Source: Pseudogemmatithrix spongiicola (lineage in GTDB: Bacteria > Gemmatimonadota > Gemmatimonadetes > Gemmatimonadales > Gemmatimonadaceae). From it: a DNA stretch of 64,000 nt. A model generated the notes under the pieces. That model worked only from the letters and a program-made list of their open reading frames with translations. It had not been told where the DNA came from and did no database searches. Below, in pieces: positions 59,221-64,000 of this stretch. The stretch lies in contig NZ_CP130613.1 of assembly GCF_030623445.1 (NCBI RefSeq), forward strand, positions 1,860,001 to 1,924,000, written 5' to 3'. Both the position numbers and the translations under genes were made by a program. Position 1 is the first letter of the stretch; the number at the start of each line of letters is the position of its first letter.

Positions 59221-60282
59221 GTGACCACTGTCTTTGTCACCGGGGGCGCCGGCTTCATCGGCTCCGCCCTCGTCCGCCAGTTGATCGCCGAGACGGCGCA
59301 CCACGTCGTCACGATCGACAAGCTCACCTACGCCGGCAACCTCGCCTCCTTGGCCGAGGCACGGACGCACACTCGGCACAGCTTCGTGCAGGCCGACATC
59401 TGCGACGCCGCGGCCATGCGGCAACTCCTCGAGACGCACCGGCCTGCCGCCGTGTACCACCTGGCCGCCGAGTCGCATGTGGACCGCTCGATCGACGGAC
59501 CCGGCGAGTTCATCCAGACGAACTTGGTCGGAACGTTCCAGCTGCTGCAGGAAGCGCTACGCTACTGGCGTACGCTCGAGGCCGCGGCACAGCAGGCGTT
59601 TCGCTTCCTGCACGTGTCCACCGACGAGGTCTACGGCTCGCTGGGCCCCGAAGGCCTCTTCACCGAGACCACCCCCTACGATCCCTCCTCGCCCTACTCG
59701 GCGAGCAAGGCAGGCTCGGACCACTTGGCCCGCGCCTGGCAGCGCACCTACGGCCTGCCGGTGGTCATCACCAACTGCAGCAACAACTACGGGCCGTATC
59801 AGTTTCCCGAAAAGCTGATTCCGCTCATCATCCGCAAGGCCACCGAAGGCGCGCCACTGCCCGTGTACGGCAAGGGTGACAACGTGCGCGATTGGCTCTA
59901 CGTGGACGACCACGCCCGTGCGCTGCGACTGGCGGTCAGCAACGGCCGCCTCGGCGAGACCTACAACGTGGGCGGCCAGAACGAGCGGCAGAACATCGAA
60001 GTGGTGCGCGCCATCTGCGCCCTGCTCGACGAACTCCGCCCAGACGCTGCCGGCAAGCACGAGCGATTGATCTCCTTCGTGACCGACCGCCCGGGCCACG
60101 ACCACCGCTATGCGATCGACGCCACGAAGCTGCGGCGTGAACTCGGCTGGGTACCGCAGGAGAACTTCGACACTGGTCTGCGCCGCACCGTGCAGTGGTA
60201 CCTCGCGAACCGGCAGTGGCTCGACGACGTGACCAGCGGGGCCTACCGCGGTGAGCGTCTCGGGACGGGAGCCTCCAAGTGA
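59221..60282 (+). CDS. rfbB: dTDP-glucose 4,6-dehydratase
   Basis: RfbB (353 residues), an NAD-dependent SDR enzyme. It shows [37 protein letters not shown] (20 residues), [10 protein letters not shown] and the catalytic [14 protein letters not shown]. Start GTG 59221, 12 bases after the export gene. It makes dTDP-4-keto-6-deoxyglucose from the RfbA product. Confidence 0.97.
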   Translation: MTTVFVTGGAGFIGSALVRQLIAETAHHVVTIDKLTYAGNLASLAEARTHTRHSFVQADICDAAAMRQLLETHRPAAVYHLAAESHVDRSIDGPGEFIQTNLVGTFQLLQEALRYWRTLEAAAQQAFRFLHVSTDEVYGSLGPEGLFTETTPYDPSSPYSASKAGSDHLARAWQRTYGLPVVITNCSNNYGPYQFPEKLIPLIIRKATEGAPLPVYGKGDNVRDWLYVDDHARALRLAVSNGRLGETYNVGGQNERQNIEVVRAICALLDELRPDAAGKHERLISFVTDRPGHDHRYAIDATKLRRELGWVPQENFDTGLRRTVQWYLANRQWLDDVTSGAYRGERLGTGASK

Positions 60283-61160
60283 AGGGCATCATCCTCGCCG
60301 GCGGCACCGGCAGCCGCCTCTGGCCCATCACCAAGGCCGTGAGCAAGCAGCTGCTGCCCGTGTACGACAAGCCGATGATCTACTACCCGCTGAGCACCTT
60401 GATGCTCGCGGGCATCCGCGACGTACTGGTCATCACCACGCCGCATGAGCAGGCGCTGTTCCAGCAGCTGCTCGGCGACGGTTCGCAGTACGGCATCAAT
60501 CTCTCCTACGCCGCGCAGGCCGTGCCCAATGGCCTCGCGCAGGCCTTCGTGATCGGCCGCGAGTTCGTGAACGGCGAGCCCTCGGCCCTGGTGCTCGGCG
60601 ACAACATCTTCTTTGGCCACGGCTTGGTGGACCAACTGCGCCGCGCCAACGAGGCGGCCACGCAGACGCCGGGCGCCACGGTGTTCGGCTATCACGTGGT
60701 GGACCCTGAGCGCTATGGCGTGGCCGAGGTGGACGTCTCGGGTCGCGTGCTGAGCATCGAAGAAAAGCCCGCGCGGCCGCGTTCGAACTGGGCAGTGACG
60801 GGCCTGTACTTCTACGACCGCGACGTCTGCGATATCGCCGCAGCGCTCAAGCCCTCGGCGCGCGGTGAGTACGAAATCACCGACGTCAACAAGGAATACC
60901 TGCGCCGCGGCACGCTGCGCATGGAGCAGCTGGGCCGTGGCTTCGCCTGGCTGGACACGGGCACCTACGACTCCCTGCTCGACGCCTCGGCCTTCGTGGG
61001 CACGCTCGAGAAGCGGCAGGGGCTGCGCATGGCCGTGCCCGAGGAGATCGCCTGGCGCAACGGCTGGCTGGACGACGCGGGCCTGCAGCGCGTCGGCGAC
61101 GCGCTGGGCAAGAGCGAGTACGGCGCCTACCTGCTCAACCTGCTCAAGGGCGGCAAGTGA
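60279..61160 (+). CDS. rfbA: Glucose-1-phosphate thymidylyltransferase
   Basis: RfbA (293 residues). It has the opening [20 protein letters not shown], then [27 protein letters not shown] and [11 protein letters not shown]. It forms dTDP-glucose. GTG 60279 overlaps rfbB by 4 bases. Confidence 0.97.
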   Translation: MKGIILAGGTGSRLWPITKAVSKQLLPVYDKPMIYYPLSTLMLAGIRDVLVITTPHEQALFQQLLGDGSQYGINLSYAAQAVPNGLAQAFVIGREFVNGEPSALVLGDNIFFGHGLVDQLRRANEAATQTPGATVFGYHVVDPERYGVAEVDVSGRVLSIEEKPARPRSNWAVTGLYFYDRDVCDIAAALKPSARGEYEITDVNKEYLRRGTLRMEQLGRGFAWLDTGTYDSLLDASAFVGTLEKRQGLRMAVPEEIAWRNGWLDDAGLQRVGDALGKSEYGAYLLNLLKGGK

Positions 61161-61723
61161 AGGTCACGGCGCTGGCGATTCCCGACGTGAAGTTGATCGA
61201 GCCCAAGGTCTGGGGCGACGCGCGGGGGTTCTTCTTCGAGAGCTATCGCGAAGACCGCTACGGCGAGGCCGGCATCGCGGGGCCCTTCGTACAGGACAAT
61301 CAGTCGTACTCGCAGCGCGGCGTGCTGCGCGGCCTGCACTTCCAATGGCCGAACAACGTGCAGGGTAAGTTGGTCAGCGTCGTGCAGGGCGCCGTGTGGG
61401 ACGTGGCCGTGGACATTCGCCGCGATTCTCCGACGTTCGGCCAATGGGTAGGCGCAGAACTCAGCGCCGAGAACCATCACCAGTTGTGGGTGCCGCCGGG
61501 CTTCGCGCACGGCTTCGTGGTGCTCAGCGAGACGGCGCTGTTCACGTACAAGTGCACGGCGCTGTACTCACCTGCCGACGAGGTGAGCATTCGCTGGAAC
61601 GACCCCACGCTGGCAATCCAGTGGCCGCCTGCCATCGCCGAGCCTTCGCTGTCTGCCAAGGACGCGGCCGCGCCGCTGCTCGCCGACTTGCCCTCAGAGA
61701 AGCTGCCGCGCCTGCGGCGCTGA
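61157..61723 (+). CDS. rfbC: dTDP-4-dehydrorhamnose 3,5-epimerase
   Basis: RfbC (188 residues), cupin fold. It shows [34 protein letters not shown] and the C-terminal [15 protein letters not shown]. It overlaps rfbA by 4 bases. rfbD (dTDP-rhamnose synthase) is not present in the window, so the final sugar may be rhamnose, if rfbD is elsewhere, or another 6-deoxy sugar. Confidence 0.96.
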   Translation: MKVTALAIPDVKLIEPKVWGDARGFFFESYREDRYGEAGIAGPFVQDNQSYSQRGVLRGLHFQWPNNVQGKLVSVVQGAVWDVAVDIRRDSPTFGQWVGAELSAENHHQLWVPPGFAHGFVVLSETALFTYKCTALYSPADEVSIRWNDPTLAIQWPPAIAEPSLSAKDAAAPLLADLPSEKLPRLRR

Positions 61724-62110
61724 CTAGCGCCAGCGATACCTCGCCGTCACGCCGAGCTGCACGTTGGTCTCGTCTGCCTTCAGCACGTAGTACTTGTTGT
61801 AGAGCTTGGCGATCGCCAGGGATCCACCTAGCTCCCAGGGGCCGCGGAACAGCAGCGCATCGGCAAGAAGGGCTGGCTCGGCCTCCTGTCGCTGAAACGC
61901 CGAGCCGCCGCTCTGCGTCGCGTAGAAGCGGTCGTTGTCGTACACCGTGCGCTGAAGCGTGACCCCTGCCCGCCCCCAGCCTGCCACGCGCGCGAGCTCC
62001 AGCGACACCTGCGAGCTTCCGGGCCCGATCCCGGCCCCCAGCACTTGGCCGCGCTGCGTGTAGCCCTGCCGCACGATGTGGTGCTGGTAGAACGCCGTGC
62101 GCGGCGCCCC
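61724..62110 (-). pseudogene. C-terminal remnant of a Wzi-like barrel gene
   Basis: About 128 codons equivalent to the end of the Wzi-like proteins. It contains FYQHHIVRQGYTQRGQVLGAGIG, paralleling HPVVVHGWTHRGQPLGSGLG in the 45-kb copy, and ends TARYRWR. There is no signal peptide or N-terminal three quarters. At about 62110 the sequence changes into the 5' part of an SDR gene in another frame, so a deletion joined two genes. Confidence 0.7.
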
Positions 62111-62240
62111 GCGAGCGATACCCCACGCACACGTCGGCGCCACACTCGGCGAGGAGCTCCGAGCAGGCCGCGCCGATCCCGCGCGAGCCGCCGGTCACCA
62201 CGGCTCGCTTGCCCTGCAACGAAAAGATTGACGCCGTCAT
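62111..62240 (-). pseudogene. N-terminal remnant of a short-chain dehydrogenase gene
   Basis: About 43 codons from ATG 62240 with the FabG-type nucleotide-binding opening LQGKRAVVTGGSRGIGAACSE. It breaks off after GADVCVGYRS. No catalytic YxxxK remains. It is joined out of frame to the Wzi-like remnant downstream and lies 6 bases after the manA stop. Confidence 0.75.
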
Positions 62241-62246
62241 CACGAA

Positions 62247-63233
62247 TTACCGGACTTGAACAGTGAGCAAGGTGCCGTCGCCCTCACGATGAATCGACGC
62301 GCCGGCCACCAGCGATGCAGGGACAATCGTCGCGCGTCCCGCCGGCAGCGCATACCGACCACGGCGCGTCTCCAACACCGCGCCGGACTCTCGGACAAAT
62401 AACAGACTCGCACCCTCGCCGCCCAATTCCCCAAGCGAAATCCGCCGGCCCACGAGGGCGTGCAGCACGAACGGCTCTGCGGAGAACACCAAACCACCGC
62501 CCGCCCTCGCCGACCCGCGGCTCCACTCCGGCGTCAGCGAGAGGTCCGCGGCCGCCGCCGCCTGGGCCAACTGCAGCTCGCGCGAGGCCTGACCCGTTTC
62601 CCGCGTCCAGTCGTACAGCCGGAACGTTGCGTCGCTGGCCGTCTGCACCTCGAATACCACCGCGCCTGCCCCCAGCGCGTGCACGGTACCCGACGGAATC
62701 ATCACCGCGTCGTCGGCGGCGACTTCGACCGCATCCATCATCGCGCCGATCTCCTCACGCTCCGCCGCCTCGCGCAGCGCCGCAGCCGTCGAGATTCCCC
62801 GCGTGCCGACGAGGAACTTCGCACCGGGCCGAGCCGCCAGCGTGTACCAGGCCTCGGTCTTCAGATGCGCCCCGGGATGCGCCGCAGCATACGACGCCGA
62901 GGGATGCACCTGCACCGACAGGTTGCGCTCGGCGTCGAGCAGCTTGATGAGCAAGGGAAAGCGATCGACCTCGCGCCCGAGCAGGGCCGGCCCCGCCGCG
63001 CGGACTAGGTCGTTCAAGCTTCGACCTTCCCCCCAGCCGCTCTCGACCTGGCTCACCATCGCCTGCCCGCCTGCCCCCCACGGCGACGTCGCCCCGAGGT
63101 CGGCACAGAGCCAGGCCTCGCCAATCTGACGATCGCTGCTCGGCAGGCCGAGCATGGGCTCGATGGCGCGGCCGCCCCAGGGCTTGGGGACGAGCAACGG
63201 CGCGAGCGTGAACGGTCCGATGTCAGCGGTCAT
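62247..63233 (-). CDS. manA: Mannose-6-phosphate isomerase, class I
   Basis: A 328-residue cupin-type phosphomannose isomerase. It has LLVPKPWGGRAIEPML, the zinc-site motif LSVQVHPSASYA, KTEAWYTLAARPGAKFLVGT (20 residues), and PSGTVHALGAGAVVFEVQ. It interconverts fructose-6-P and mannose-6-P and feeds mannose or related sugars to the polysaccharide. It overlaps gmhA by 4 bases. Confidence 0.93.
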   Translation of the reverse strand: MTADIGPFTLAPLLVPKPWGGRAIEPMLGLPSSDRQIGEAWLCADLGATSPWGAGGQAMVSQVESGWGEGRSLNDLVRAAGPALLGREVDRFPLLIKLLDAERNLSVQVHPSASYAAAHPGAHLKTEAWYTLAARPGAKFLVGTRGISTAAALREAAEREEIGAMMDAVEVAADDAVMIPSGTVHALGAGAVVFEVQTASDATFRLYDWTRETGQASRELQLAQAAAAADLSLTPEWSRGSARAGGGLVFSAEPFVLHALVGRRISLGELGGEGASLLFVRESGAVLETRRGRYALPAGRATIVPASLVAGASIHREGDGTLLTVQVR

Positions 63234-63814
63234 GCGTGGGCGACGTCCGCATCGACAGCGTCACAAATCGCATGCTGGATCGCCAGGTGCAACTCCTGCG
63301 CCCGATCTGTGCGCGTCGTCGGCACGATGATAGTCAGGTCCGCCATGCCCTTCACCTTGCCGCCGTCCTTCGCGGTCAGCGCGACGGTCTTCATGCCCAA
63401 GGCCTTCGCCGCCTCGATGGCACGCAGGCAGTTGGGCGAGTTGCCGCTCGTGGTATGCACGAAGAGCAGATCCCCTGCGCGCCCCAAGGCCTCGACCTGA
63501 CGGCTGAAGATCTCGTCGAACGAGAAGTCGTTGCCCGCCGCAGTCAGCGCGCTGGTGTCGGTCGTCAGCGCCACCGCGCGCAGCGCGCGGCGCGTACGCA
63601 GGTAGCGGATGGTGTACTCGGTGGCGATATGCTGGGCATCGGCCGCCGAGCCGCCGTTGCCGGCAAAGAACAGCGTGCCGCCGCCGCGCAGGCATTCGCG
63701 CGTCATCTCCGTCGCCTCGGCGATCTGCCCAGCCAGCGCATCGGCCGCGCGTGCGGCCGTCTCACTCAAGTCGCGCAGATGCTGCACCGCGCTCATCACG
63801 GGATGCTGGCTCAC
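63230..63814 (-). CDS. gmhA: Phosphoheptose isomerase (sedoheptulose-7-phosphate isomerase)
   Basis: A SIS-domain protein of 194 residues. Sequences are FFAGNGGSAADAQHIATEY, TTDTSALTAAGNDFSFDEIF (20 residues), HTTSGNSPNCLRAIEAAK and the C-terminal ELHLAIQHAICDAVD. It starts ADP-heptose synthesis from sedoheptulose-7-P, in line with the heptose kinase at 42 kb. Start GTG 63814 overlaps the preceding gene as GTGA; ATG 63796 is an alternative. Confidence 0.93.
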   Translation of the reverse strand: MSQHPVMSAVQHLRDLSETAARAADALAGQIAEATEMTRECLRGGGTLFFAGNGGSAADAQHIATEYTIRYLRTRRALRAVALTTDTSALTAAGNDFSFDEIFSRQVEALGRAGDLLFVHTTSGNSPNCLRAIEAAKALGMKTVALTAKDGGKVKGMADLTIIVPTTRTDRAQELHLAIQHAICDAVDADVAHA

Positions 63815-64000
63815 AGGGCCATCTCCGCCACGCGTTGCATGGCCTGCGCGGCCCGCTCCGGCAGCGTGCCAGGCTCGTCGGCCGCGGCCTCGAAGGCCCA
63901 GGTCACGCAGGCGTCGGCAGCCAAGAGGTCCAGCGCCACCGCACGCCCGGCCTCGCCGTCCTTCAGCACATTGGCCAGCAGCGCCTCCCCGGCCCGCAGC
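63811..64000 (-). CDS. Unidentified protein, C-terminal 62 residues (runs off right edge)
   Basis: An open frame enters from the right edge and ends in TGA at 63811-63813, overlapping the gmhA start by 4 bases. The visible end is Ala/Leu/Glu-rich and helical (ALDLLAADACVTWAFEAAAD, ending QRVAEMAL). The coupling to gmhA suggests the same operon. The protein cannot be identified from this fragment. Confidence 0.6.
   Translation of the reverse strand, partial: LRAGEALLANVLKDGEAGRAVALDLLAADACVTWAFEAAADEPGTLPERAAQAMQRVAEMAL

Overview
The window is high-GC chromosomal DNA from a Gram-negative (diderm) bacterium. Outer-membrane beta-barrels, heptose and O-antigen genes, a Wzi/SLBB/Wzz export set and a Rex regulator all point that way. 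Gene content and order (infC-rpmI-rplT-pheS-pheT-zapA, a free-standing ObgE without a C-terminal OCT extension, an RsbU/RsbW/STAS module, several Wzi-like barrels) suggest Gemmatimonadota, but that is an inference without database comparison. No CRISPR array, prophage, integrase or DDE transposase gene was seen.

Layout. At 1-9.1 kb lie the 5' part of rny, a hybrid histidine kinase, and a minus-strand translation operon reading infC-rpmI-rplT-(terminator)-pheS-pheT-coiled-coil protein-zapA. That operon has a recognisable promoter, a leader of stacked hairpins, and an ATC start codon on infC. At 9.3-17 kb are a metallo-hydrolase, a CPA2 cation/proton antiporter interrupted by an in-frame TGA, a DEDDh exonuclease, rex under a perfect Rex operator, rsmA, and an RsbU-RsbW-STAS partner-switching module. 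From 17 to 32 kb runs a long minus-strand housekeeping block: coaD, rsmD, recJ, a C4 zinc-ribbon coiled-coil protein, dnaG, mutS2, yqeY, rpsU, a GT4 glycosyltransferase, a HIT protein, rsmE, prmA, dnaJ and hrcA. From 32 to 43 kb come a methyltransferase, hemW, dprA, obgE, a carboxymuconolactone-decarboxylase-like protein, asparaginase, a GT9 heptosyltransferase-like enzyme, the CCA-adding enzyme, an EamA transporter and the heptose-7-phosphate kinase. At 43-45.5 kb are envelope proteins and two tRNA genes. From 45.5 kb to the right edge is a surface-polysaccharide locus: Wzi-like barrels, GT2, flippase, O-antigen ligase/polymerase fused to a lipoprotein-like domain, Wzz, two SLBB proteins, a phosphoglycosyl transferase, rfbB-rfbA-rfbC, manA and gmhA.

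The most unusual content is repetitive. (1) A family of long G-rich inverted-repeat elements occupies six gaps between co-oriented minus-strand genes (about 9.14, 20.64, 25.89, 29.15, 30.48-31.16 and 36.77 kb). Three copies have both arms and no gene, and two are single arms. In the copy between hrcA and dnaJ the two arms enclose one gene on the opposite strand, encoding a four-helix-bundle protein of the 23S-rRNA-intervening-sequence/Avd type. This looks like an undescribed mobile element with MITE-like derivatives. (2) A second family (12.01, 12.24 and 41.82 kb) has a 34-nt near-identical core enclosed by 17-21 bp stems. The stem sequences differ completely between copies but stay complementary, which is a covariation signature. 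(3) Seven-base tandem repeats sit inside three minus-strand coding sequences (metallo-hydrolase, rsmD, GT4). A 14-bp tandem array and an AT-rich island with a 10-bp inverted repeat fill other gaps.

Together the genes cover translation and ribosome maturation, replication and repair, heat-shock control, redox sensing, and building of a heptose- and deoxysugar-containing cell surface.
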